Source: Acidiferrobacter sp.
Lineage (GTDB): Bacteria > Pseudomonadota > Gammaproteobacteria > Acidiferrobacterales > Acidiferrobacteraceae
Reading direction: 5' to 3'
Assembly (NCBI GenBank): GCA_027335965.1
Contig: DAHWGZ010000039.1
Span: forward strand, 1 to 11,902
DNA length: 11,902 nt
A program made the translations under genes and the position numbers. Shown piece by piece: positions 1 to 6,799 of this stretch; the first letter of the stretch is position 1, and each line of letters opens with the position of its first letter. The notes beneath the pieces are model-generated. The model was not told the DNA's origin. It saw nothing but the letters and a program-made list of their open reading frames with translations, and did no database searches.

Positions 1-178
1 GCGCAGCCTGGGCATCGGCGTTTTGATCACAGACCACAACGTGCGCGAGACCCTGAAGATCTGCGACCGCGCCTACATCATCAACGATGGCCATGTGCTG
101 GCCTCGGGGGACCCGGCATCCGTGCTTGCCGATCCCGATGTCAGGCGCGTCTATCTAGGCGAGAATTTCGTCCTCTAA
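1..178 (+). CDS. lptB: LptB, lipopolysaccharide export ABC ATPase (C-terminal fragment)
   Basis: Only the last 58 codons are in the window; the reading frame enters at base 2 and stops with TAA at 176-178. The fragment carries the H-loop region of an ABC ATPase ([10 protein letters not shown]), then the closing segment ending in [11 protein letters not shown], which is the characteristic end of LptB (E. coli ends close to VYLGEDFRL). LptB is the cytoplasmic ATPase that powers LptFG to extract lipopolysaccharide from the inner membrane and push it along the LptCAD bridge. Its position just before rpoN is the usual proteobacterial arrangement. The Walker A, Walker B and signature motifs lie outside the window, so they cannot be checked. 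Identification rests on the C-terminal match and the gene order. Confidence 0.93.
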   Translation, partial: RSLGIGVLITDHNVRETLKICDRAYIINDGHVLASGDPASVLADPDVRRVYLGENFVL

Positions 179-200
179 CCACGGTTTCTGGAAACCGCGG
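179..200 (+). other. Inverted repeat just after the lptB stop codon
   Basis: The bases directly after the lptB stop form two 9-base arms, CCACGGTTT and AAACCGCGG, which pair except for one A-C mismatch around a 4-base loop CTGG. No run of T follows, so it is not a standard intrinsic terminator. It could be an attenuator, an RNA-processing or stabilising hairpin between lptB and rpoN, or a chance stem. Confidence 0.4.
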
Positions 201-230
201 GAATAGACTAAAATAGGTCTCAGGGATCTT

Positions 231-1664
231 ATGAAACAGACACTCGACCTCAGAATCGGGCAACATCTCACCATCACGCCCCAGCTGCAGCAGGCGATCC
301 GCCTGCTGCAGCTGTCGTCGATTGAGCTCGAGCAGGAGATACGCGAAGTTCTGGAGAAAAACCCGCTCCTGGAAGAAACCGACCACGCCGACGGCGAAGA
401 GACGGCGGCCGAGGAACCAAACGAGGCGGTGACCGCCGACGAGGTCCGGGATGATGGCGAGGGCGACGCCGACCCCGCCGAGCTCGACTGGGAGGGCGAT
501 TATGAAGTCGCGCCCGCGAGTTCCGGCAGCGGCGACGAGGACAACGACACCAACTTCGAGGCGCGCAACAGCCGCCCGACGAGCCTCAGGGACCACCTCC
601 TCTGGCAACTGCAGATGACGCCGTTCTCCGACCGCGACCGGCTCGTGGCCATCGCGATCATCGACGCCGTCGACGAAGACGGGTATTTCGTGGGGGGCGT
701 CGACGACATCCTGGCGACCCTCCCGGACCTGGAGCTCACCGTAGACGAGGTTGAGGCGGTCTTGCATCAGGTGCAGAACTTCGATCCGGTCGGGGTCGGG
801 GCACGCCACCTGGGCGAATGCCTCGATCTGCAGCTCCGCCGCCTGGACCCGGCGACGCCTTACCGGGATGCCGCGCGCATGCTGACCGACCCCGTCCACC
901 TGAAACTGCTCGGCCAGCGCGATTTCAAGGAAATCAAGCGCCTGACACGCCTCGAGTCGGACACGCTGGGGCCGGCCATGGCGTTATTGAAAGGCCTGAA
1001 TCCGCGGCCGGGATCGCACGTCTCGACGGCCCCCAATGCCTATGTCGTGCCGGAGATCCTGGTGAAGAAGCGGCGCGGGAGCTGGCGCGCCGACCTCAAC
1101 ATTGCCGCCATGCCGAAGCTGCGCATCAACAGCCACTACGAACGCATGATCCAGCGCGGACGGGGATCCGCGCAGGACCGCTTCCTGCACGACCACCTCC
1201 AGGAGGCGCGCTGGTTCCTGAAGAGCCTGCAAAGCCGCAACGAGACCCTGCTCAAGGTGGCGCGCGTGATCGTCGATCGCCAGCGCGGCTTCTTCGATCA
1301 TGGGCCGGAGGCCATGCGGCCCCTGGTCTTGCATGATGTCGCGGGCGAGGTCGGCATGCACGAGTCCACGGTCTCGCGGGTCACGACCAACAAATACATG
1401 ATGACGCCGCGCGGCATATTCGAGCTGAAATACTTCTTTTCGAGCCACGTCGGCACCGCCGATGGCGGAACCTGCTCGGCGACCGCCATCCGCTCGCTCA
1501 TCCGCAAGATCATCGAGGCCGAGCCGCCTGACAGGCCCATAAGTGACAGCAAGATCGCCGACCTGCTCTTGGAGCAGGGCATCAACATCGCCAGGAGGAC
1601 CATCGCAAAGTACCGGGAATCGCTCAGTATCCCACCATCCAGTCAACGAAAATCGCTCGTTTAA
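231..1664 (+). CDS. rpoN: RNA polymerase sigma-54 factor
   Basis: The 477-residue product matches the usual sigma-54 length. Region I (residues 1-49) is the glutamine- and leucine-rich activator-responsive segment, containing TPQLQQAIRLLQLS. Residues about 50-110 form an acidic, low-complexity Region II. The core-binding domain follows. A helix-turn-helix lies near residues 369-395 (EVGMHESTVSRV), and the RpoN box at 454-463 (ARRTIAKYRE) is the -24 element reader, nearly identical to the consensus ARRTVAKYRE. The ATG at 231 has AGGGA four bases upstream and gives the expected N-terminus MKQTLDLRIGQHL. Sigma-54 directs RNA polymerase to -24/-12 promoters and needs ATP-dependent enhancer-binding proteins. 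Neighbours lptB and hpf are the classic context. No clear promoter was seen in the 52-base gap upstream, so it may be co-transcribed with lptB. Confidence 0.98.
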   Translation: MKQTLDLRIGQHLTITPQLQQAIRLLQLSSIELEQEIREVLEKNPLLEETDHADGEETAAEEPNEAVTADEVRDDGEGDADPAELDWEGDYEVAPASSGSGDEDNDTNFEARNSRPTSLRDHLLWQLQMTPFSDRDRLVAIAIIDAVDEDGYFVGGVDDILATLPDLELTVDEVEAVLHQVQNFDPVGVGARHLGECLDLQLRRLDPATPYRDAARMLTDPVHLKLLGQRDFKEIKRLTRLESDTLGPAMALLKGLNPRPGSHVSTAPNAYVVPEILVKKRRGSWRADLNIAAMPKLRINSHYERMIQRGRGSAQDRFLHDHLQEARWFLKSLQSRNETLLKVARVIVDRQRGFFDHGPEAMRPLVLHDVAGEVGMHESTVSRVTTNKYMMTPRGIFELKYFFSSHVGTADGGTCSATAIRSLIRKIIEAEPPDRPISDSKIADLLLEQGINIARRTIAKYRESLSIPPSSQRKSLV

Positions 1665-1685
1665 TTGAAAGAAGAGGGGAATCCG

Positions 1686-1985
1686 ATGGATATCACGGTC
1701 AGTGGACAGCAAGTAGAGATCACCCCGCCGTTACGCGATTATGCCCTCGAGAAGATTGGGCGCATCGAGCGCCATTTCGATCACGCGATCACCGCCGATG
1801 TCGTACTGCACGTGGAGAAGAAGCGCTATACGGCGGAGGCCAATGTGCGCGCCAAGGGCGCGGTCATCCACGCGGATGCCGCCGGCGAGGACATGTATGC
1901 CGCCATAGACCTGCTCACCGACAAGCTGGACCGGCAGATTCTCCGTCACAAGGAGAAGGTCATGGATCAGCACCGGTCGGGATGA
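1686..1985 (+). CDS. hpf: Ribosome hibernation promoting factor, short form
   Basis: This 99-residue protein has the compact beta-alpha-beta-beta-beta-alpha layout of the HPF/YfiA family: MDITVSGQQVEITPPLRDYA at the start, a basic strand segment VVLHVEKKRYTAEANV, and the closing helix AIDLLTDKLDRQILRHKEK. It lacks the C-terminal dimerisation domain of long HPF, so it is the short form, which in enterics acts with RMF to form inactive 100S ribosomes in stationary phase by sitting in the 30S decoding channel. A TTG at 1665 would extend the frame, but the ATG at 1686 is preferred: it has GAGGGG six bases upstream and matches the family N-terminus. It lies 21 bases after rpoN, the usual neighbour. 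In many proteobacteria the next gene is ptsN; here it is hprK. Confidence 0.95.
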   Translation: MDITVSGQQVEITPPLRDYALEKIGRIERHFDHAITADVVLHVEKKRYTAEANVRAKGAVIHADAAGEDMYAAIDLLTDKLDRQILRHKEKVMDQHRSG

Positions 1986-2000
1986 GCCCGGGCGGCGCCC

Positions 2001-2023
2001 CGCTCATGGGTCCGCCATGAGCG
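2001..2023 (+). terminator. Perfect 9-bp stem-loop after hpf
   Basis: CGCTCATGG (2001-2009) and CCATGAGCG (2015-2023) are exact reverse complements around a 5-base loop, 15 bases after the hpf stop. This is the strongest hairpin in the gap and fits a transcript 3' end or RNase barrier between the rpoN-hpf and hprK-ptsI segments. There is no T-run after it, so calling it a terminator is an inference; it could instead be a protein-binding palindrome just upstream of a candidate promoter. Confidence 0.4.
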
Positions 2024-2025
2024 CC

Positions 2026-2054
2026 TCGCCCATCCGCGCGCGGGGTTATATACT
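2026..2054 (+). promoter_or_regulatory. Candidate sigma-70-type promoter for hprK
   Basis: TATACT at 2049-2054 matches five of six bases of the -10 consensus and stands out in an otherwise very GC-rich gap. A weak -35 candidate, TCGCCC (2026-2031, three of six matches), lies 17 bases upstream. The predicted transcript would start near 2061 and include a 7-bp GC hairpin (2069-2075 with 2079-2085) before the hprK ATG at 2131. The -10 is convincing by eye; the -35 is not. Confidence 0.35.
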
Positions 2055-2130
2055 GGTCGCGACACCAAGCCCCGGTCCCCGGGGCGAGGCGCCGCGGGGT
2101 AGCGGCGGAGCGGATGGACGATAGGGCGCG

Positions 2131-3078
2131 ATGAGCACCATACTGACGGCGCAAAATGTGTACGAGGCCCAGCACGAGACCTTGAAGCTCGCCTGGCAGG
2201 CCGGGAAGGCGGGCGCCAACCGCCTGCTGGAGCTCGCCACCGCGCGCTTCCCCGGAATGGCGCTCGTGGGCCATCTGAACTTCGTCCACCCCAACCGCGT
2301 GCAGGTAATCGGCACCCACGAGACCGCCTACCTCTACGAACACATCACCCCGAAGGCGCGCGAACTCGCGCTGACGGAACTCTTCGGGTCGCCGTCGTCG
2401 GCAATCGTGATCGTCGCCAATGGCCAGAACATCCCGGACGACATGCGCAGCGCCGCGGACGCCGCATCCATGCCGCTCTTTAGCTCCTCGCTACCAAGCC
2501 CGCGCGTCATCCACGACCTCCAGTACTACCTGGCGCGCGCGCTCGCCGAACGCGAGATCCTGCACGGCGTATTCATGGAGGTCATGGGGCTTGGGGTATT
2601 CCTGACAGGCGAGAGCGGGATCGGGAAGAGCGAGCTCGCGCTCGAGCTTTTGAGCCGCGGCCATCGGCTGATCGCAGACGACGCCTGCGAATTCTTCCGC
2701 ATCGGGCCAGACGGCCTCCAGGGGCGCTGCCCGGACATGCTCTGCGACTTCCTGGAGGTCCGCGGGCTTGGCATATTGAACATCCGCGCGATGTTCGGCG
2801 AGACCGCGGTGCGCCATGAAAAGACCCTGCACCTGATCGTGCGCCTGAAGGATTACGCCTCCAACCCCCAGTCCGGAATAGACCGGCTGCAGGCCGAACA
2901 GAAGACCCGGGCGATCCTCGGCATCGAGGTCGCCGAGGTCGCGTTATTCGTGGCCCCCGGCCGCAATCTCGCGGTGCTCGTCGAGGTCGCCACCCGCGGC
3001 CATATCCTGCGGCGCCGGGGCATCAACGCCCTCGAGGACTTCATGCACCGGCAGAGTCTCGCCATGAAGTCCCCATGA
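2131..3078 (+). CDS. hprK: HPr kinase/phosphorylase
   Basis: The 315-residue protein has the two-domain HprK/P layout. The N-terminal half contains VGHLNFVHPNRVQVIG. The catalytic half starts at H145-G-V and has Walker A GESGIGKS at 160-167. It continues with the acidic pair D183-D184 and the family signature LEVRGLGILNIRAMFG at 208-223. The C-terminal helix RRRGINALEDF ends the fold. Residues known to matter in the family (the His before the P-loop, the P-loop Lys, the Asp pair, Glu and Arg of ExRGLG) are all present, so it should be active. HprK uses ATP or pyrophosphate to phosphorylate HPr on Ser46 and also removes that phosphate. Its substrate is encoded four genes downstream region-wise (ptsH) and carries Ser46. 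The start at 2131 has only a weak AGGG upstream. Its stop overlaps the rapZ start. Confidence 0.96.
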   Translation: MSTILTAQNVYEAQHETLKLAWQAGKAGANRLLELATARFPGMALVGHLNFVHPNRVQVIGTHETAYLYEHITPKARELALTELFGSPSSAIVIVANGQNIPDDMRSAADAASMPLFSSSLPSPRVIHDLQYYLARALAEREILHGVFMEVMGLGVFLTGESGIGKSELALELLSRGHRLIADDACEFFRIGPDGLQGRCPDMLCDFLEVRGLGILNIRAMFGETAVRHEKTLHLIVRLKDYASNPQSGIDRLQAEQKTRAILGIEVAEVALFVAPGRNLAVLVEVATRGHILRRRGINALEDFMHRQSLAMKSP

Positions 3079-3950
3079 GCTTCATCATCATAAGCGGCCT
3101 GTCGGGGTCCGGAAAAAGCATTGCGCTCCAGGCGCTGGAGGATGTCGGTTTCTACTGCATCGACAACCTCCCGGCGGCGTTGCTGCCGCATTTCGCCCAC
3201 CAGATGGCCGACATGCGCTCCGAGTTCTCCGACATCGCGGTCGGCATCGATGCCCGCAACCGCCTGTTTCTCGATACCGCGCCCATGAATCTCGAAAAAC
3301 TCCGCGCGCTCGGCGTCGATTACCGGATCATCTTCCTCGAGGCCGACGAGGCAGTGCTCATGAAGCGCTTCAAGGAGACCCGCCGCAGGCATCCGCTGAC
3401 GGATCCCAAGACCCCGCTTCTCGAAAGCATACGGCTGGAGAAGGCGCGGCTCGAACCCTTGTCGCTATCGTGCACGCGGCGCATCGACACCACCCATACG
3501 ACGGCCCAGCAGCTTCGCCAGATCATCTACGAGTTCGCGCGCGGCGCGAGCACGCGCGGCATCATGCTGCTGTTCGAGTCCTTTGGGTTCAAGCACGGGA
3601 CGCCGCTCGATGCCGACTACGTCTTCGATGTCCGCTGCCTCCCCAACCCCTATTGGGAACAGGGCCTGCGGGCGCTCACCGGGCGCGACCCGGCGGTTGC
3701 GGCGTTCCTCGAGCGCCACCCGGAAGTGGCGGCGATGCAGGAACACATCGCGGACTTTCTGGCGCGGTGGTTGCCGGGCTTCGAACAGGAAAACCGCAGC
3801 TACCTCACGGTCGCGATTGGCTGCACCGGCGGCCAGCATCGCTCGGTGTATCTGGCCGAAAGACTGGCGGCGCACTTTCGCAAACAAGGCATCAGTACCC
3901 AGATCCGGCACCGGGAACTTACCGAGGGGATCGCCTCGGCGGCACCCTAA
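3075..3950 (+). CDS. rapZ: RNase adaptor protein RapZ
   Basis: At 291 residues this matches RapZ (E. coli 284). It begins MSFIIISGLSGSGKS, with Walker A at residues 8-15. The C-terminal half carries the conserved FGFKHGTP (170-177), DVRCLPNPYW (185-194) and GCTGGQHRSV (249-258). In E. coli RapZ binds the small RNAs GlmY and GlmZ and guides RNase E to GlmZ, setting glucosamine-6-phosphate synthase levels. The ATG overlaps the hprK stop (ATGA), without a good ribosome-binding site, which suggests translational coupling. The C-terminus reads RHRELTEGIASAAP. Lys270 is kept, but the Lys-Arg-Lys triplet that in E. coli follows the RHRTLE-like segment and helps bind RNA is absent. The nucleotide-binding role is secure; RNA binding here is uncertain. 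Confidence 0.95.
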   Translation: MSFIIISGLSGSGKSIALQALEDVGFYCIDNLPAALLPHFAHQMADMRSEFSDIAVGIDARNRLFLDTAPMNLEKLRALGVDYRIIFLEADEAVLMKRFKETRRRHPLTDPKTPLLESIRLEKARLEPLSLSCTRRIDTTHTTAQQLRQIIYEFARGASTRGIMLLFESFGFKHGTPLDADYVFDVRCLPNPYWEQGLRALTGRDPAVAAFLERHPEVAAMQEHIADFLARWLPGFEQENRSYLTVAIGCTGGQHRSVYLAERLAAHFRKQGISTQIRHRELTEGIASAAP

Positions 3951-4053
3951 ATGGCGCGGGCCGCGAGGCCGACGAATGCTCGAAGGCCGCGCGCCTGGGG
4001 CATGCACCGGTGAATAAGGATCGCCATGGCGGTAACGGAGGGCGGAACGCCTC

Positions 4054-4476
4054 ATGATAGGACTTCTGGTTTTGGCACAAAAAGACGTGGCCTTCGGCCT
4101 GCTCGAGGCGGTGGACCATGTCCTGGGCCAGCGGCCACCCGCGCTGGCGGCCTTCCCTGTGCATTACGAGACTCCGCCGGACGAACTGACCGCGGCGCTC
4201 TCCAAGGCGATCCACGCGATCGATCAGGGCGAAGGGGTCCTGATCCTCGCTGATATCTACGGGGCCACCCACATCAACGTCGCCTGCCGCCTGCTGGCGC
4301 GCCATCGGGTGGAGCTCGTCACCGGCCTCAATCTACCCATGCTGATTCGCGTATTGAACTATCGCGATCTGCCGCTCGACGACCTGATTGGAAAGGCCTT
4401 GAGCGGTGGAATGGAAGGGATTGTTTGTGCCACCGAATTTTGTCTTCTGGATGACGCCAAGCATGAAGTGCATTGA
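4054..4476 (+). CDS. Mannose-family PTS EIIA protein lacking the active-site histidine
   Basis: The 140-residue product has the EIIA-Man fold signature: N-terminal strand MIGLLVLAQ, LADIYGATHIN at 65-75, and GLNLPMLIRVLNYR at 91-104. In active members the first strand ends in T-H-G or T-H-D with the phospho-accepting His near residue 9-10 (His10 in E. coli ManX). Here the same place reads A8-Q9-K10. The partner Asp67 is retained, and an unusual His73 sits where Pro is common. In proteobacterial PTS clusters this protein normally receives phosphate from HPr and acts as a regulator, because no EIIB/IIC is encoded nearby. With Gln9 it is probably not phosphorylated in the usual way. The ATG at 4054 has GGAGGG 11 bases upstream. 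Its end overlaps the ptsH start by 14 bases. It is not PtsN, which is a different fold with a different motif. Confidence 0.85.
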   Translation: MIGLLVLAQKDVAFGLLEAVDHVLGQRPPALAAFPVHYETPPDELTAALSKAIHAIDQGEGVLILADIYGATHINVACRLLARHRVELVTGLNLPMLIRVLNYRDLPLDDLIGKALSGGMEGIVCATEFCLLDDAKHEVH

Positions 4477-4732
4477 GGTCGCTGTCATCAATAAATTGGG
4501 CATGCATGCGCGGGCTTCGGCGAAGCTCGTGAGTCTCGCCTCGTCGTTCGAATCCGCCATCACCGTGACCCGCGATGGGCGCAGCGTCAACGGCAAGAGC
4601 ATCATGGGCATCATGATGCTGGCGGCGGGCCAGGGATCGACCCTGAAGATCTGCGCCGAGGGATCAGACGAGGGCGAGGCAAGCCAGGCCTTGTGTCGGC
4701 TGATCGAACAGCGATTCGGAGAAGAGGCCTGA
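4463..4732 (+). CDS. ptsH: Phosphocarrier protein HPr
   Basis: Starting at the ATG at 4463 gives an 89-residue HPr in which the conserved sites fall exactly on family numbering: NKLGMHARA places the phospho-accepting His at residue 15, and VNGKSIMGIMML places the HprK target Ser at 46. In-frame ATGs at 4451 and 4406 would add 4 or 19 residues not seen in HPr proteins. HPr takes phosphate from enzyme I on His15 and hands it to EIIA proteins; phosphorylation of Ser46 by HprK generally slows that transfer. The start lies inside the end of the EIIA gene with no strong ribosome-binding site, so translation is probably coupled. The stop shares one base with the ptsI start (TGATG). Both phosphorylation sites and an upstream hprK mean dual control is likely. 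Confidence 0.96.
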   Translation: MKCIEVAVINKLGMHARASAKLVSLASSFESAITVTRDGRSVNGKSIMGIMMLAAGQGSTLKICAEGSDEGEASQALCRLIEQRFGEEA

Positions 4733-6477
4733 TGCTCGCGCTTCACGGCAAGGGCGTAAGCAGCGGCATCGCCATCGGCCGCGCCTACGTACTGAAGCGC
4801 GAACGCCTGAAAATCCCGGAGTACGTCATACCCGCGGCATTCGTGGAAGACGAGGTGCGGCGCTTTCTGGAGGCTGTCGAGACCACGCGCCAGGAGCTGG
4901 GCGACATCCGCGACCACATCCCGCCCGACGCGCCGGTCGAAGCGGCGAGTTTTCTCGACACCCATCTCCTCATCCTGAACGACACCATGGTCTCGGAAGC
5001 GCCCATAAAGGACATCCGCGACAACCAGTGGAACGCCGAGTTCGCGCTCAAGACCCAGAGCGATCGCCTGGTGGCGGTGTTCGAAAGCATGGAAGACCCC
5101 TATCTGCGCAACAAGAAGATCGACGTCGCGCAGGTGGTCGAGCGCGTTCTCCGCAACCTTTTGAACCCGGATGAACGCGAGGCCGAGCCGATACCAGACG
5201 AATTGGACGGATGCGTCGTGGTCGCCAACGATCTTGCTCCGGCCGATGCGGTGACCCTGAAAAACAAGGGCATCGTGGCGTTTGTGACCAACCTCGGCGG
5301 ACCGATCTCGCACACCGCCATCCTCTCCCGCAGTCTCGGGATACCGGCCATCGTCGCGGTTCACGGCGCGACCCGCTACATCGACAACAACGACGAACTC
5401 ATAGTCGACGGCAAGCGCGGCATCCTGTTCGTGGCCCCGGATGCGATCGTGATCTCCGAATACGAGAAACGCGCGCGCAAGATCGAGCGGCTGCAGCGCG
5501 AGCTAAAAGCCTTGCGCACGAGCGAGGCCATAAGCCGCGATGGCGTGACCGTGCAGCTGCTCGCCAACATAGAGCTCCCCGAGGACATGGCCGGCGTTCA
5601 TCAGGCCTTGGCGAGCGGCATCGGGCTTTACCGCACCGAGTTCTTGTTCATGAACCGCAAGACGCCGCCCGACGAGGAAGAGCAGTTCGCGGCCTACGTC
5701 AAGGTGATACGCGAGCTTCCCGGGCAACCGGTCACCATCCGCACCCTCGATCTGGGCGCGGACAAGCAGGCCGACATCGACCTGCCGACCACCGCCGCCA
5801 ATCCCGCGCTTGGCTTGCGCGCCGTGCGCCTGTGCCTGCAGGAAGTCGGGCTTTTCAAGGTCCAGTTGCGGGCCATACTGCGCGCATCGGCATTCGGAAC
5901 GGTGCGCCTCATGATTCCGATGCTGTCCAACATCGACGAGATCGCGCGCGTCGTCGAGATCGTGCGCGAGGTCCAGGAAGAATTGCTGCGCGTCGGCGTC
6001 GACTTCGACACCAACATACCGATAGGGGGCATGATCGAGGTCCCGGCGGCGGCGGTATCCGCCGATTTGTTCGCCGCCCATCTCGACTTCCTGTCGATCG
6101 GCACCAATGACCTCATTCAGTACACCCTTGCCATCGACCGCGTCGACGACACCGTGAACTACCTCTACGACCCGCTTCACCCATCGGTGCTGCGGCTCAT
6201 CGCCATGACCATAGACGCCGCCGACAAGCAGGGCATACCGGTGGCCATGTGCGGAGAGATGGCCGGCGACACGCGCTATACGCGTCTTTTGCTCGGCCTT
6301 GGCCTGCGGGAGTTCAGCATGCACCCATCGGCGCTGCTCGAGATCAAGAAGATCGTGCGCGAAAGCGCGATCGCGGACCTGAAGCAACGGTCCGCCCAGG
6401 TCATGGCGGCGCGCGATCCCCGCGCCGTCCAGCTCCTGGTGGACCGCATGAACGGGGATGGCGAGATCGGGGACTGA
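4732..6477 (+). CDS. ptsI: PTS enzyme I (PEP-protein phosphotransferase)
   Basis: The ATG at 4732 yields 581 residues, close to the roughly 575 of classic enzyme I. An upstream GTG in frame at 4693 is rejected: the ATG has AAGAGG four bases upstream and the expected start MLALHGKGVSSGIAIG. Domains in order are the HPr-binding/swivelling N-terminal half with the phosphohistidine motif GGPISHTAILSRSLGIPAIV (His194), then the PEP-binding barrel with GLYRTEFLFM, TLDLGADKQ, a GTNDLIQYTLAIDR segment and PVAMCGEMAGD with the catalytic Cys. All key residues look intact. There is no N-terminal GAF domain, so this is PtsI rather than the nitrogen-type PtsP. It autophosphorylates from PEP and passes phosphate to HPr His15. 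It closes the cluster; no clear terminator follows. Confidence 0.97.
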   Translation: MLALHGKGVSSGIAIGRAYVLKRERLKIPEYVIPAAFVEDEVRRFLEAVETTRQELGDIRDHIPPDAPVEAASFLDTHLLILNDTMVSEAPIKDIRDNQWNAEFALKTQSDRLVAVFESMEDPYLRNKKIDVAQVVERVLRNLLNPDEREAEPIPDELDGCVVVANDLAPADAVTLKNKGIVAFVTNLGGPISHTAILSRSLGIPAIVAVHGATRYIDNNDELIVDGKRGILFVAPDAIVISEYEKRARKIERLQRELKALRTSEAISRDGVTVQLLANIELPEDMAGVHQALASGIGLYRTEFLFMNRKTPPDEEEQFAAYVKVIRELPGQPVTIRTLDLGADKQADIDLPTTAANPALGLRAVRLCLQEVGLFKVQLRAILRASAFGTVRLMIPMLSNIDEIARVVEIVREVQEELLRVGVDFDTNIPIGGMIEVPAAAVSADLFAAHLDFLSIGTNDLIQYTLAIDRVDDTVNYLYDPLHPSVLRLIAMTIDAADKQGIPVAMCGEMAGDTRYTRLLLGLGLREFSMHPSALLEIKKIVRESAIADLKQRSAQVMAARDPRAVQLLVDRMNGDGEIGD

Positions 6478-6707
6478 CCGGCGGTCGCGTAAATCTGGCA
6501 GGGTGCGGGCGCGCGACACGAGCTCGGCGCGCGGACGGATGGCCACCGCGCGAGAGCTGACGGCGCCCTCGATGAAGACCGGCGGCCCGGGCCTGGCCCT
6601 TGCCGGTCTCGACACGCAGCTTGCGGGGCTCGCGGCCCCTTGTCATCGGCGGGGCTCGCATGAACGCGGTCTTGCGAGGAGGCGGGCGGGGCGGGCCGCT
6701 GCCCAGA

Positions 6708-6727
6708 GCCGATGGACCGCCATCGGC
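6708..6727. repeat. Perfect 8-bp inverted repeat with 4-base loop
   Basis: GCCGATGG (6708-6715) and CCATCGGC (6720-6727) are exact reverse complements around ACCG. It lies between convergent genes and could form a hairpin in either transcript. There is no adjacent T-run on either strand, so a classic intrinsic terminator is not supported. Confidence 0.4.
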
Positions 6728-6761
6728 CGAGGCCTCGAGCTCTCGCTCCGTGTGTCGCTGT

Positions 6762-6799
6762 TCGCGTTGGGACAATGGACTCGCGTTGGGCAAATGGAC
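6762..6799. repeat. 19-bp direct tandem repeat, two copies
   Basis: TCGCGTTGGGACAATGGAC (6762-6780) is followed without a gap by TCGCGTTGGGCAAATGGAC (6781-6799). The copies agree at 17 of 19 positions; the differences are the adjacent pair AC versus CA. No third copy was seen. Two explanations fit: a recent slippage duplication, or paired binding sites about two helical turns apart. Confidence 0.8.

Noticed and set aside
4022..4031. Palindrome CGCCATGGCG upstream of the EIIA gene
   Set aside because: Ten-base GC-rich palindromes are expected by chance here, and nothing else marks it as an operator.
4333..5364. 343-codon open frame on the - strand
   Set aside because: Antisense to the EIIA, HPr and enzyme I genes, which are well supported.
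5503..6615. 370-codon open frame on the - strand
   Set aside because: Almost entirely antisense to ptsI, whose motifs are intact. Only its first about 45 codons lie outside, and these are discussed as a possible remnant.
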